From assembly GCA_035235625.1 (NCBI GenBank), contig CP141148.1, positions 4,087,001-4,151,000 of the forward strand: DNA of 64,000 nucleotides, read 5' to 3'. Source of the DNA: Saururus chinensis (taxonomy: Eukaryota > Streptophyta > Magnoliopsida > Piperales > Saururaceae). Every line of letters starts with the position of its first letter. The stretch's first letter is position 1. Below the pieces are notes generated by a model. That model saw nothing but the letters and a program-made list of their open reading frames with translations. It searched no databases and was not told where the DNA came from. Made by a program: the position numbers and the translations under genes. Positions 23,954 through 37,259 of this stretch are shown here, one piece after another.

Positions 23954-26900
23954 TGTCACGCCCCGGCGATGCCCGACCCGAGCCGAACCCGATCCAGGGC
24001 CAGTCAAACGCGCGGGGGCGACGAAGTGAAAATTGAGAAATGATCTAGCGGAAGACTTAATCCCTAATCCCGGGCGATTAACAGAAACACGGAGTGCGCA
24101 CAATCCTTTGAGCAAAAGTAAATAAAAGGGAAGGAAAAAGTGTTGCTCATCACAAAGTAAACAACAATCTCAAACCCACAAACTTAGTTAAGTAAAGCCC
24201 ACACCGGCTCAAAATAAGTCATAAGCATCACAACTGCAAAATATGACATAAATCCAAACAAGAACCCTACACAAAGGTTCGAACATAAAGCATGAAACAA
24301 ACGCAGGTAAGTCACGCAACGATCTCCATCATCACACCCAAGCTACCTCTGACCTTTCCTCAAAGAGGCAATCCTGTCCGTCTGCGTGTCGCACCACGCA
24401 GCCCCAAATCAAAACACAAAAGAGGGGTGAGTTTTAACAAACTCAGCAATGGTTTTTAATATCACTAACAACATCGAAAATACGATAGCATGACGATATA
24501 ATCCTTCAAATCAACGATGTACAAGGTGTATCATTTTCTGATCACATATTCACATCACTTAGAAACTGCATCATAATGCATAATTCAGCCTGCATGGATG
24601 TATCTCTAACATACATATTCCCACATGCATTATTTCACAATTCAACTTGCATGGATGTATCTCTAACATACATATTCCACATGCATTATATCAAATCAAC
24701 CTGCATGGATGTATCTCTAACATACATATTCCACATGCATAATATCAAATCAAACTGCATGGATGTATCTCAAACATACATATTCCTCATGTATTATATC
24801 AAATCAACCTGCATGGATGTATCTCTAACATACATATTCCCACGTGCATTACATCAAAATCAACATGCATGGATGCATCTCTAACATACATATTCCCACA
24901 TGCATAATGTTATCACAATCAACCTCCATCAAGGAGTAATCACACATTAACGTCACACACACGGGAGCATAGACAAGGCCACGAAGGCGTGTCATGGTCC
25001 AAAATTCTACACAAGAATTCAAGAAAGATCGGGGTTGTCAATCCCTAATACTGCTCGCCTTGGACGATCCTGGCCAAGGATGTCCCATTCTCACACAGAG
25101 AATCTAGAGCAGGGGTGTTCGCCTTGGGACATCTCCTGCGGAGGGAAGAGCCCGAGTTCTCACACAGAGAACCCTAGAACACGTGGTAACGGGGTGCACG
25201 CGGCATACCACACTGGATTCTCAGGGTCCAGATGACACACATAATAAATATTCTCACATATCCGCAAGACAAGTACACAACTCGTCCCCACATCCTTCCA
25301 TTTAACAAGACTCAACCCAGGGAGTGCACTCGTTCCACACAGGAACTTCAAATCGTTTCACACAGGAACTTCAAATCAAAATATGTCCTTTCGGACCAAT
25401 CAACTTGCGATTAATCCACCACCGATCAATCCGGCACACAATTCCATCACATTGCATCCAATCGGTCGAATTCGATTAACCACAATGAAGCCTCATTTGG
25501 AAATCCATTTTCATGATGCATGTAGCATGGTACATACGTGGACAAAGGATACATGAATCCTAATCTATGATAAGTGCTCTCATCAGCCCCTAATGCATCA
25601 TTCATAATCACAATATTAAGCTTCAACATCATCATTTAACCCACACATGTGTGTGTAACTAGTAGAAGCATTTCACATAATGCATATCAACATGCTTGAA
25701 AATCAACTCACTACCACACTACACATGTGAATTTCTATCTAAACATGAATTCCAGCGGAAATCATAGTAGAAGAATCGTTGAAATCATAGCTAAATTCAA
25801 AACTCAACCACAAAGGCTAAAACACCTATAACATCACTCATTTCATCATTGAGTCATGGCAATCACCAACATCCACACACCACTAACCACCATCTATCAT
25901 GACAAATCAGTCCAACAATGATTATAGTCCTACTGAAAATATGCTTAACCAAAGGGAAACAACCATTCATAATTTTAAGATAACGATTCCAACATCATGC
26001 CATAAAACATAAGTCATTCCACCATCTCTAAGCATATATCTCAACTCCATAAACTTAATAGCATGCATTTCTAGTAGCCTAATATAGCTTAAAACACTCC
26101 ACATTCATATAAAATTGGCAAGCTAAAGTGGAATCATCAAAATAGACATCATATGCACAACATGCAATTTTCTGTGTAGCCGATCGATCGCCCTTCAGGC
26201 CGTTTGATTGGCTACACGCAAAAATTTAAAATTTACAGTTCAGCCGATCGATCGCCCTACAGGGCCGATCGATTGCCAACATGGCAGAACAGTCATCTTC
26301 TTCCTTTCGCAAATCCAAACCGAAACACCATAGATAACACTTCAAATCCACATCTAACACCCTAATCATCATCAAAAGTCCTCCTTGACTTCCAGAATAT
26401 CAAACCAAACCATAATAATGCAAAACCCTAAGAAATCGGGATTAAATAATTCTATTTTCTAATCTTACCATTAACACACTAAATCAAGCAAGCCATTTCG
26501 AAATAAGCCAAAAATGGAGAGTTTTACCATGGACAAACAGAGATTTTGAAGACGCATTACCTCATCACTTAATTAAGCTCGGATTGAAGAGTCACCCTTC
26601 TTGAAATCCTTGAAAACACAATGAGTTTGAATTAAACTCTAATAGAAATCGATTTACCCAAGAAATCCCTAATTAAACCTTAGATCTAGGGCTTGTTGGT
26701 AGTAAAAATCGAATTTTTAATGTTAGGGTTTGTAATAAAACAAAAATTAGTAGCTTTTGATGGTCAAAAATGAATTGAATCAAGGGGAAAATGGTAGATT
26801 TGGAAGGAATAAAGAGAAAAGCCATGGATTAGTGCTTAATTAGAATAAGCTTACCTTAATCGGCTTCTAATTCGGGCCTAAGTGGGGATTAGGCCAACCC

Positions 26901-27377
26901 TCCTTCCTTAGCCTATTCTCAAAAATGGAAATGGCTCTGGTTTGCCCTTTTATAGTAAGGGTTGGGGTATGCATAGGTAAGTTTTGGGGTGTAAATATGA
27001 AAAGTAGGCTAAAAGTGGGTATTTTGCAAATTTAAACACTGATTAAGCCTAATAAAATTCTGAAAATTTTTGTATGACCTTAAGTATATGTCTAAGTTCA
27101 TTTGACACAAAAATAAAATTTTCGACGGTGGGGCCCACAGGGGTCCCGCCAAAACCCTAATTTTTGGGAAAATAGTGAAAATTCTAAAAAATCTCAAAAA
27201 TTCACATTTGGTTTAAAATCACTTAAAACCACTAATGTTGAAGTTAATTTTAGTTAAAACCATCACAAACTCTATTTATTTTACGAAATTACCGAATAAG
27301 ATCAGAAAACGTGTTAATCTCATGATAACCCATAATTAAAGAAAACCAAAACCGGTTTAAAGATGAGGGTCCTTACA
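23954..27377 (-). mobile_element. 3.4-kb solo LTR, copy 1 (LTR-X)
   Basis: The element has TG...CA ends (TGTCACGCCCCGGCGATGCC on the plus strand, GAGGGTCCTTACA at the other end). It is flanked by perfect TAGGG duplications (23,949-23,953 and 27,378-27,382). It has no coding capacity. The TATA-like TATAAAAGGGCAAA lies on the minus strand near 26,955, so the LTR reads from right to left. It contains a 53-57-bp tandem repeat and a GCCGATCGATCGCC cluster near 26,170-26,280. Full copies of the family are 3.2-3.4 kb, very long for an LTR. Confidence 0.8.
24585..24910. repeat. Tandem repeat in LTR-X copy 1, about six units
   Basis: Units of 53-57 bp contain CATGGATGTATCTCTAACAT followed by ACATATTCC and CATGCATTATATCA. 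Five units are present in copy 2 (30,190-30,480) and two in copy 3 (49,465-49,565). Confidence 0.85.
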
Positions 27378-27703
27378 TAGGGGCTTTTATCCTCTTTTAT
27401 GACTTAAATACTTGCATTGGTTGCCTTTAAAAGTTTATATGAATAATTCTAGTTACTTTCCATGTATGTTTTATAATTGCCTCGTATACTTGATTTATTA
27501 AGTATTTATCTTTTTGAATTTAATTCAGAATTATGCTTTATATTATATGTGATATAAAGAAAATCTAGCTTCCCCGTTATTTTAAAGTATGGTAAGATTG
27601 AAAGACGGTTTTCATGAAATTGTTGCTCTACCAAAATGATTTTAGAAAATACGTACAATCATGACCACTGAATTGCTGAGATGAGATAGAGAAGGGGTAA
27701 CTG

Positions 27704-30700
27704 TGTAAGGACCCTCATCTCTAAACCGGTTTTTGGTTTCCTTTAATTATTGGTTATCGTAAGATTAATGCGTTTTCTGATTTATTCGGTGATTTCGTGA
27801 ATAAATAGTGTTTAAGATGGTTTTAACCAAAATCAAACCTAAGATTAGTGGTTTTAAGTGATTTTGAAACAAATATGAATTTTTGGAATTTTTCTGAATT
27901 TTTACTATTTTTCCAAAAATTAGGGTTTTGGCAGGACCCTTGTGGGCCCCACCGTCGAAATTTCAATTTTTGGGTCAAATGAACCCAGATGTCTACTTAA
28001 GGTCATATGAAAATTTTTAGAATTTTCTTAGGCTTAATTAGTGCTTAAATTTGTAAAATACCTATTTTTAGCCTACTTTTCCTATTTACACCCCATAACT
28101 TACCCATACATACCCAAACCCTTACTATAAAAGGGCAAAGCTGAGCCATTTCAATTTTTGGGAATAGGATAAAGAGGGAGGTCTGGCCAGATCCCCAATT
28201 AGGCCCGAATTAGAAGCGGTTTAAGGTAAGCTTACTCTAATTAAGCACTAAACCCTACTTCTTCTTAATCTTTTCCAAATCTACCATTTTTTCCTTGTTT
28301 CAATTCATTTTTAGACATCAAAAACTATTGATTTGTGTTTTACTACAAACCCTAACATTCAATTTTTGATTTTTACTATCAACAAGCCCTAGATCTAAGA
28401 TTTAATTAGGGATTTCTTGAGTAAATCGATTTCTATTGGAGTTTAATTCAAACTCAATGTGTTTTCAAGGTTTTCAAGAAGGGCGACTCTCCAATCCGAG
28501 CTTAATCAAGTGCCGAGGTAATGGGTCTTCAAAATCTCTGTTTGTCCATGGTAAAACTCTCCATTTTTGGCTTATTTCGAAATGGTTTGCTTGATTTAGT
28601 GTGTTAATGGTAAGATTAGAAAATAGAATTATTTAATCCCGATTTCTTAGGGTTTTGCATTATTATGATATGGTTTAACATTCGGGAAGTCAAGAAGGAC
28701 TTTTGATGATGATTAGGGTGTTAGATGTGGATTTGAAGTGTTATTAATGGTGTTTCGATTTGGATTTGCAAAAGGAAGAAGATGGTTTGTTCTGCCTTGT
28801 TGGCGTTCGAACGACCCTTCTGCGCATTCGAACGACAACATTGTCGGAATGACAGTTTTCCAGTTCAGCCAATTGAATGGCCTGCTGGGCATTTGAACAG
28901 CCGAACTGTGAATTTCAAATTTCTACATTTAGCCGATCGAACGGCCTGAGGGGTGTTCGAACGGCTACACAACAGGATTTTATTCTTATGTATGATGTTT
29001 ATTTCGATGATTCCACTTTAACTTGCCAATTTTATATGAATGTGAAGTATTTTAAGCTATATAATGCTACTGGAAAGGCATGTTATTGAGGTTGTGAAGT
29101 TGAGATATATGATTAGAGAATTGTGGAATGACATGTTTTGTGGCATGATGTTGGAATTGTTATCTTGAAATTGTGAATGGTTGATTTCCTATAGTTAAGC
29201 ATATTTTCAATAGGACTACAACCTATTATTGGACTGATTTGTCATGGTTGAGTATGGTTAGTTGGTGTGTGGATGTTGGTGAATGCCATGACTCAAGAAC
29301 GAAATGAATGATCTTATATGTGTTTAGCCTTTGTGGTTGAGTTTTGAATTGAGATACGATTTCAACGATTCTTCCTCTATGATTTCTACTGGAATTCATG
29401 TTTAGATGGAAATTCACATGTGTAGTGTGGAAATGAAATTAATTTCAAGCATGTTGACATGCATTGTGTGAAATGCTTCTACTAGGTACACACACATGTG
29501 GGGTTAAATGATGATGTTGAAGCTTGATATTGTGATTATGAATGATGCATTAGGGGCTGATGAGAGCACTTATCATGGATTAGGATTTATGTATGCCTTG
29601 CCCATGTATGTACCATGCTGCATGCATCATGAAAATGGATTTCTAATTGAGGCTTCATCGTGGTTAATCGAATTTGACCGATTGGATGCAATGTGGTGAA
29701 ATTGTGTGCCGGATTGATCGGTCGTGGATTAATCGAAAGTTGATTGGTCCTAAAGGACATGTTTTGATTTGAGTTCCTGTGTGGAACGAGTGCACTCCCC
29801 GGGTTGAGTCTAGTTGAATGGAATTATGTGGGGACAAGTTGTGTACTTGTCTTGCGGATTGTGAGAATGTTATTATGAGTGTCATCTTGACCCTGAGAAT
29901 CCAGTGTGGTATGCCATGTGCACCCGCTACCACGTGTTCTAGGGTTCCCTGTGTGAGAACTTGGGCTCTTCCCTCCGTAGGAAATGTCCCTGGGCGAACA
30001 CCCCTGCTCTAGATTCTCTGTGTGAGAATGGGACATCCTTGGCCATCGTCCAGGGCGAGCAGCATTAGGGATTGACAACCCCGATCTTTCTTTAATTCTT
30101 GTGTAGAATTTTGGATCATGATACGCCTTCGTGGCCTTGTCTATGTTCCATCTGTGTGACACCAAATTTGTGATTACTCCTTCATGGAGGATGTTATGAT
30201 ATGATGCATGTGGGATATGTATGTTAGAGATACATTCATGCAGGTTGTTATGATATAATGCATGTAGGAATATATATGTTAGAGATACATCCATGCAGGT
30301 TGATTATGATATAATGCATGTGGGCATATGTATGTTAGAGATACATCCATGCAGGTTGATTATGATATAATGCATGTGGGCATATGTATGTTAGAGATAC
30401 ATCCATGCAGGTTGATTATGATATGATGCATGTGGGAATATGTATGTTAGAGATACATCCATGCAGGTTGATAATGCACTATGATGCTGTGTTAGGTGAT
30501 ATGTATGTGTGATCAGAAAATGATGCGCCATGTAAATCTTTGATCTGAATGATCTTATTGCTATGCTATCGTATTTTTGATGTTGATAGAGATATTAAAA
30601 ATCATTGCTGAGTTTGTTAAACTCACCCCTCTTTCTTGTGTTTTGATTTGGGGCTGCGTGGTGCTACATGCAAATGGACAGGATCTCCTCTTTGAGGAAA

Positions 30701-31102
30701 GGTCGGAGATGGCTTGGATGTGATCATGGAGATCATTCTGTGACTTATCTTCTTGGGTTTTATGCTTATGTTTAGGACCTTGTGTAGGGTTCTTTGTTTT
30801 GGATTTATGTCACATTTTACAGTTGTGATGCTTATGACTTATTTTGAGCCAGTGTGGGCTTTAATTAACTAAGCATGTGGGTTTGAGTTTTGTTGTTTAC
30901 TTTGTGATAAGGAACACTCTTTCTTTCCTTCTTATTTACTCTTGCTCAAAGGATTGTGCGTACTCCGTATTTCTGTTAATCGCCCGTGGTTAGGGTTAAG
31001 TCTTCTGCTAAGTCATTTCTCAATTTCACTTCGTCGCCCCCGCACGCTTGACCGGCCCTTGGACCGGGTTCGGCTCGGGTCGGGCATCGCCAGGGCATGA
31101 AA
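27704..31102 (+). mobile_element. 3.4-kb solo LTR, copy 2, inverted relative to copy 1
   Basis: It starts TGTAAGGACCCTCATC and ends GGGCATCGCCAGGGCATGAAA, the inverse of copy 1 with decayed final bases. Flanks AACTG and AACTT agree at four of five. TATAAAAGGGCAAAG lies near 28,130 in the same orientation. It is 3399 bp against 3424 bp for copy 1, and the two are separated by about 326 bp of host LTR, so they form a long inverted repeat. Confidence 0.75.
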
Positions 31103-32234
31103 AACTTTCTCGTTGGAACGAGCGACAAACCCTACCTTTACAATCATTGTCAGTAACACGACCATGACTTGTAAAGGCGAGGCTAGGATTTTGAAAGATT
31201 GATCTTCATAGAAGAAGAAAAAAAGAAGGAAATTCCCGTTTGAGTCAGGTATAAGAGGTTAAATTGTTTGGAACTCAAATTGGTAGATGTACCGATAGAG
31301 TTCTATAATTGAGAGTACACAGGGAAATCCGATTTGGAATTGGATCCACGGTACGCACATTAGCCTGGTGAGCCCCTAACGAAGGGCAAGATCCCTAATT
31401 CGCCCCTAACGAAGGGCAACTATCAAGGCTACACGCGCTAGGGTAGAGAGTATCATGGGAAAACTCTCTGCTCTCTAGATCCCGGCGCCCCATGAGCACG
31501 GATGGCTCTTCCCTCTACAAGCACAAAATGTTTTACGAAAAATCTGTAGAGGAGTAAGAGGCCGTTGCTTTGTACCCGCAGCAAATTCTTTAATAGTAAT
31601 ACAAACCCTAGAAGCATCTTCGATACGTAGGGAGAAGCCCTAGGAAAGTTTTTGGGTGAGAGGCACACCCTTATAGATTTTTCGAAAAGTATTGTCTATT
31701 TACCTTGTGATTTACAAACTGCCAAATGTTATATTTATGTCTAATAGGATAAGTACCCCTATTGAGTAGTTTAAAATACTCACTACCCCCCAAACCTTGC
31801 AGGGCCCAGTGTGGAATAGATGGGTGTAGAAGAAAACAATAAAAGATACCTTTTGGAAGCTTCAGCTGGTTACCACAGAGTCTACGATCACACCAATAGT
31901 TTTCTAAGTATATTTTTATATTTTTGGCTTGAGAAGACTTGTTTATATCTTTACTTATGTATTTGTACACAAACAATATATTTCCTGGAGAATAAAATAT
32001 TTCTTGTTACGTTTATGGTTATTCGTATATGGTTGCAACCTGAGCAAGCACTGACTTTACTTTTTAACTCTTTATATATTTTATAAAATCTCAGGTCGTG
32101 ACAATAATAGCTATGACATTTTTTGCGATGCTTATAGTGACATTTATTATAGTCGCAAATAGTCATTAGCGACGCTTATGGGACTATTAGCGACGCAAAA
32201 ATGCGTCGCTAATAGTATTTTTATTGTAGTGACG

Positions 32235-32848
32235 TGCGAAACAGAGGTCAGGAGCAAAAGTTACGAGCTCGAGAAACATGAAATATAGGCGAGACTAACT
32301 TAAAAAGAGTGGGATAAACTACTTTTAAGTGGTTTAATTTCTTAGGGCTTGTCAATATGAGCTCAACGGTTCCAAGAATGCTCGAATCCGAGTCCAGAGT
32401 AGAAAGATATGTGCGTTTGAAGATAAGTATATATATAAAAAAAGGAAAAAGAAAAAGGCTAAACGCGCGCGACGCACTGGCATCATGCACATGAAGCGCA
32501 CCTACCACGTGCGTGCCGCAGTTTTTGACAGCACCACAGTTTGACGTGGCGCAACGCTGCAGTTTACTATGTGCAGATCCGCGGTTTTCACAGCATCGAA
32601 GCCTATTTAAAGGGCTACAGGGGGTGTTTTTTAGGGAGAACTCAGTTTTCTTTGTTTCTAATAGTTTTGAGTCCGATTTTGTCCGTTCAAGAGTCGTTCT
32701 TAACTCAATCGAGCATACTCTATGTACGCAATGAAGGGTCAATTCTTTAATTTGGTGACCATATATGGGGAAAACGTCCTAAGGCAAGAAGAGGCTCTGC
32801 CCGTCGCCCTCGAGCACCGAAGAAAAAGAAGTAGCTTAGAGTAAGAGG
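32235..32848 (+). mobile_element. Right piece of the gypsy-type LTR split by the CACTA element
   Basis: It continues the left piece at 12,070-12,157 and aligns with 23,436-23,950 (GAAACRGAGGTYRGGA, TCAATATGAG/TTAATATGAG and so on). It has a TATA-like CCTATTTAAAGGG near 32,605. It is cut at 32,849 by another LTR-X copy. Confidence 0.7.
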
Positions 32849-34270
32849 TGTAAGATCCCTAAACTTGAACCGATTTATTTTATTTTATTTAAATGCTATT
32901 GTGTGGTTTAATACTAATTCTAATCGGTTTTGACTATTTTCAAAATTAAAGTGGTTAACAAAGGTTTTAGCTAAAATTTTCTTCACATTTATAGTTTTAA
33001 AGTTAATTTAAGTTATTTGAAAATTTTCTAGAATTTTTACTTTTTTTTTTGAAAAATTAGGGGGCGGGACCCAGACCCACGGGCAAAATTAGGATTATTA
33101 ATCCAAAATGACCCTAACTTCAACCTAAGACATAAAATAATTATTTTAAAACTTTTAGACTTCAATTTGGGTTTAAATAAGCAAGATTTTTCATTTTTTG
33201 TGTAAAACTGTATCTACACCCCACAAACCTATTAGGATTACCCAACCCTTTACTATAAAAGGAAAAACCCAGCTGTTTTCCCAATTGGGAAAGGGTTGAG
33301 ACCAGGAGCTTAGGAGTATAATCCCTATTTTTCTAAAAGAGAAAGAAGATTAAGGTACATATTTGCTTAATAATTCATTAATATCTTACGGTTTTTCTTA
33401 AATATTTCAAATCCCTTCATTTGCATTGGATTAAAGTCGAATTTTACTCAAAAACTATTGACTAAGGTTTCTGTTTTCAAAACCTAATGATGGAAATTTC
33501 TTTTTTGAGTCTCTTGAACCCTAGATATACTAGTTCTTGAAGGATTTAAGTGTTTTAAATCGGATTTATGAAGGTATTAATAAAAACTATATGTTGGATT
33601 AGATTTGAAGGTGTTGGAGGAGCTATTTCGAGTCAAGAAGTTGCTGGAAGGTAAGTGTTTTTGTCTGAAATGTTGCTGTGATTTCATATTTAAGTTTTGA
33701 TAGAGTTTGAGGTGGGTTCCATGGTTATGAGCTTTAATGGTGATTTGAAAAATGTCCAATCTCTGATGAGATTTCTTAGGGTTTTTATTTAGTAATGGTT
33801 AGATTTAATGTTCTCTAAACATGGATTGGATTATCATGATGTTTGAGAGTGTGATTTGGTAGTTTAAGGTGTATATATAAAGTTTTGGTTTTGATTTCAA
33901 AGTGGGGAAGACGAACCTGAAATTGTCGTTATGGCTATCGAACAGCTTGATGGCCGATCGAACGGCCAGAGAAGCCGATCGAACGGCCAGAGAGGCCGAT
34001 CAAATGGCCAGACGTTCAAATGGCTTTGCAGGGTGTTCTAACGCCAACACTGCAGTTTGGCTACTTTTGTATATTTTGCTTATTTTAATGTTTTACTCTT
34101 AATATCAATTCTTGTGACTTTGATAAGTAATATATGTTATGATAAGCTACTAGAAGGGTATGAATTGATGTTGAAGGCCATGATGAATGCTCATGTGTTA
34201 AGTGGATTTTATGTTATTCGGTTGAGCATGTGATAAATTAGTATATTGAATCCATGATTGAGTGATTCAC
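32849..34270 (+). mobile_element. Truncated, divergent LTR-X relative (copy 4)
   Basis: It starts TGTAAGATCCCTAAACTTGA, parallel to TGTAAGGACCCTCATCTCTA of copy 2. It keeps the order of landmarks: a GGGACCCAGACCC stretch, ACTATAAAAGGAAAAACC, and the GCCGATCGAACGGCC cluster (33,950-34,030). The far end is lost before the copia relic; the right limit is approximate. Confidence 0.6.
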
Positions 34271-34439
34271 TATATTTTAGTATGATTTCAGAAAAGTTTA
34301 AAGACTAATGATTATGTATTCATTTGTTATGCTAATAATAGTAGTACATTTTACTTTCTTGTTTATAAATATGAAATTCCTAATGTAAATGTCAATATTG
34401 TAATTGAATCCATGAATGATTTATTTTTTAAACATATTT

Positions 34440-36357
34440 TTTCTGAGTAATTCTATAGAAGAGAAAAGTTTTGTTAAAACAACTTTAGATATTGTATAGG
34501 ACAATAGTGAAGATCAAGAAAGAGAAGATGGTGAACCTAGATGCAGCAAACGGTGTAGAACATCAAAATCTTTTGGTCTATATTTTCTGATTTATTTGTT
34601 AGAAAATGAACCTCAAAGCTTTAAGAAAACTATGTTCTCTCTTGAAGCGCAACATTGGTAAAAGATGTAAATAGTGAAATTGAATCCATTATTAAACATC
34701 ATACTTGGGAGCTGATGGATCTTCCACCAGAATGTAAACCTCTAGGATACAAATAGATATTTAAGAGGAAGATGAAAGCTGATGAATCAATTAAAAAATA
34801 TAAAGTTAGACTTGTTATCAAAAAATACAAACAAAAAGAAGGTTAAGATTACTTTGATACATAATTACTAGTCAAAAGAATAACTTCTGTTAAGATGATA
34901 ATCACTATTATTGCTTTGTATAATCATGAAATGCATCAAATGAATGTGAAAACAACATTCTTGAATGGTGACTTAAGAATGAGAAAATATATATGTGATA
35001 ACCTAAAGATTTTGTTATACTGGGTCAAAAAAAGAAACTATATAAACTTGTTAAATCGCTACATGGGGCTAAACAAGTACCATAACAATGATATGAAAAT
35101 TTTAACAAAATGATGTTGTCAAATAGATTCAAAATCAATGCATGTAACAAATGTGTTTATGTCAAAGAAAGATTTATGTCATTGTATGCCTATATGTGGA
35201 TGATATGCTCATTATTAGTAGCAATGATGAAATCATGATTAAAGCTACTAAGAGGATGTTAAACAAATAGTTTAACATGAAATATATGAGCATTGCATAT
35301 GTTTTACATTGTATTATACAAGGTATCTAGTAGTACTAGAGGGTTACTATGATTGAAACTGGATATTTAATACAAAAAACTCAAAATCCAAAAGTGGGTA
35401 TATTTTTACTCTTAGAGATCCAATAGTGTTTTAAAAATTCTCTAAACAAATATGCATAGCAAGATCCACAATGGAATATAAATTTATTGCACTTGATAAA
35501 GTAGGCGAAGAGGTTGAATGACTGTCAGTTTTTAAAGGACATTCCAATGTAGGGGAAACTTGTGTCACCAATTTGCATCCATTATGATAGCCAATCAGCT
35601 TTAAGAATGACACAAAATAACTTGTATAATGATAAATTTTGACATTTACATAAGAGAAATAATACATAAAATAATTACTCTTTTGCGGAATCATTTCTAA
35701 TATGTAAGGTCAAAAGACAATAATGTGGATTCATTGCAGGGAATGGGTATGAAGCCTATGTATTAAAAGTCACCATAATGACAACCCAACCTAGTTGACC
35801 AAGGATTCCAAGATTTAGGTTCAAAGGGAGAAACGAATTGTGGGGGATTTAAGGGGAATGACTATTAAGATAACATTTCGTCCTCATTCCTATGATGAGA
35901 TAGTGATAGTGATGTCTGCAGTGTAAATTAGGATAAACTTTTCTTTAAATGGTTCTTATAGTTTGAATTAATTTAAGTGTGGTATGACAAGATACTCTTA
36001 ATAAGAATCACACATATGAGTGTGAATGGGCAACTTCTATGAGGATTTTAAGGTTGGATCTTTTAGAGAACTCATGAAAACCAAGTTTGTTCAAGGCCGA
36101 AATGAACACAATCATGAGAACTATATTGTGTCTGAGAAGTGATTGTGAATTCTATTGTCTTGGTTTACATAAACAGCTGAACAGTTCAAGATATTATGTT
36201 CATTGATTAGCCAATAAACCTGATAGCTTTCACAAGGGAAGGTTCAAAACTAAAAACTACATTTTCCCTATGTAGGAACTTCTCTATATTTTGCTTTCAT
36301 ATTTTATTTGCATTGTTTTGCATAGTTATCCAACCAATTCTAATTCATGTGGGGGAT
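34440..36357 (+). pseudogene. Copia reverse transcriptase and RNase H relic
   Basis: A heavily mutated pol fragment on the plus strand. Recognisable pieces, between stops, are IKHHTWELMDLPPECKPLGYK, KRITSVKMIITIIALYNHEMHQMNVKTTFLNGDL (34,880-34,975), the YVDDMLIISSND catalytic block near 35,195 and TMEYKFIALDKVGEEVEWL of RNase H near 35,470. Gag, protease and integrase are missing. The region after RNase H ends in a purine tract ATGTGGGGGAT directly before an LTR. Confidence 0.75.
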
Positions 36358-37051
36358 TGTTAACTTTTATGTATATACGTTAATTAGTTAAAAGTTATAA
36401 ATATTCTCACATCGCCTAGGAAATGGTGATGATGTTGGTATATAAAGCATAAATTTAGCCTTTTAAGTTAGGTCCTTGAGATACCCCACTTTTGTGGGGG
36501 AGATATATGATAGACACATATACCTAGGTGGGCTAACCTACACATGTGCTGCCGTCCGTTAGGCCAACCGACTCAATTTCGGCTTGCACACGTGACCGGT
36601 TAGCTGGGCTAGGCCGGGTTGGGTCAAAAAAATAATTATTTTTGGAAAAAGTTCATTTGATTTTCTCTTAACCGAAAATGGGTCCAATTTTCTCTTAACC
36701 TAAATGTGTTCGTTAACGGGCGAATGTGCCCGTTTGAATGTTACAAGATGTCTTCTTCAATGGATTTTTTTATAAAACATTAAAAATTATTTTTTTGAAT
36801 TATCCTTTATTGGATTTCACTACAGTCTTTTGTGAGAGTAATTGCATAACACTAGTTTGTTGTATACGTTGTGCGAAGGCGCTTTTACAGCTCATGGTGG
36901 ATTGTCTAGGCGCCCAAGTGATTCCTAAGCACAATAGAGAGAGCGTAATTCTATCCTAAGGACAAAGTGTGCAACACTTTGATTCGATCTGGTTCTCGAC
37001 TTTTTGTAATTTTCTTTCATCACAATAATTACTAAGGTACAAAATTTAACA
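36358..37051 (+). mobile_element. 3' LTR of the copia relic
   Basis: It follows the polypurine tract, starts TGTTAACTTTTATG and ends AAAATTTAACA, giving the inverted TGTTAA...TTAACA ends of a 694-bp LTR. The 5' partner was not found; the fragment near 11,970 is only related. Confidence 0.7.
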
Positions 37052-37259
37052 ATTTTATCATAATTAAATATGAATGAAAAGGTATATTTTGAATATATAT
37101 TTGTTATTTTTAAATAATTGGCATGTAGGGTTTCCTGCCCAATTGCAATGAGCTTCATTGACTTTGGTAGATGCAATCACACATATAATCAAACTCGATT
37201 CCATGAAATACATTGCTTGATTTTAAAGGATGTTTAGGGGATTAAATAGGAAAATACTA

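Larger units (their letters stand above)
23338..32103 (+). mobile_element. Gypsy-type (Del/Tekay-like) solo LTR with two nested LTRs
   Basis: It begins TGTAACATCCATAAG at 23,338 and ends CTCAGGTCGTGACA at 32,103. Flanks GTAAT and ATAAT agree at four of five bases, and CACTA subterminal repeats lie on both sides. A TATA box (CTATAAATAGCGG) sits near 23,786. After removing the two nested 3.4-kb elements about 1.9 kb remains, in three pieces: 23,338-23,953, 27,378-27,703 and 31,103-32,103. No gag-pol or second LTR was seen, so a solo LTR is the simplest reading. It is related to the split LTR at 12,070/32,235. Confidence 0.65.
12158..32231. mobile_element. CACTA transposon (non-autonomous), 20 kb with nested insertions
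   Basis: The left end TACTACAACAAAATGTAGTA and right end TACTATTTTTATTGTAGTG are inverted CACTA termini; the first base of the left end has changed from C to T. ACG flanks both ends (12,155-12,157 and 32,232-32,234), the 3-bp duplication expected for CACTA elements. Subterminal copies of TTAGCGACG in both orientations fill 12,180-12,640 and 32,110-32,210 and recur within. No transposase was found. Without the nested copia and gypsy LTR insertions the element would be about 5 kb. Confidence 0.85.

Noticed and set aside
24585-24910. CRISPR-like regularly spaced repeats
   Set aside because: Units are head-to-tail tandem copies whose spacers also repeat, inside a plant LTR.
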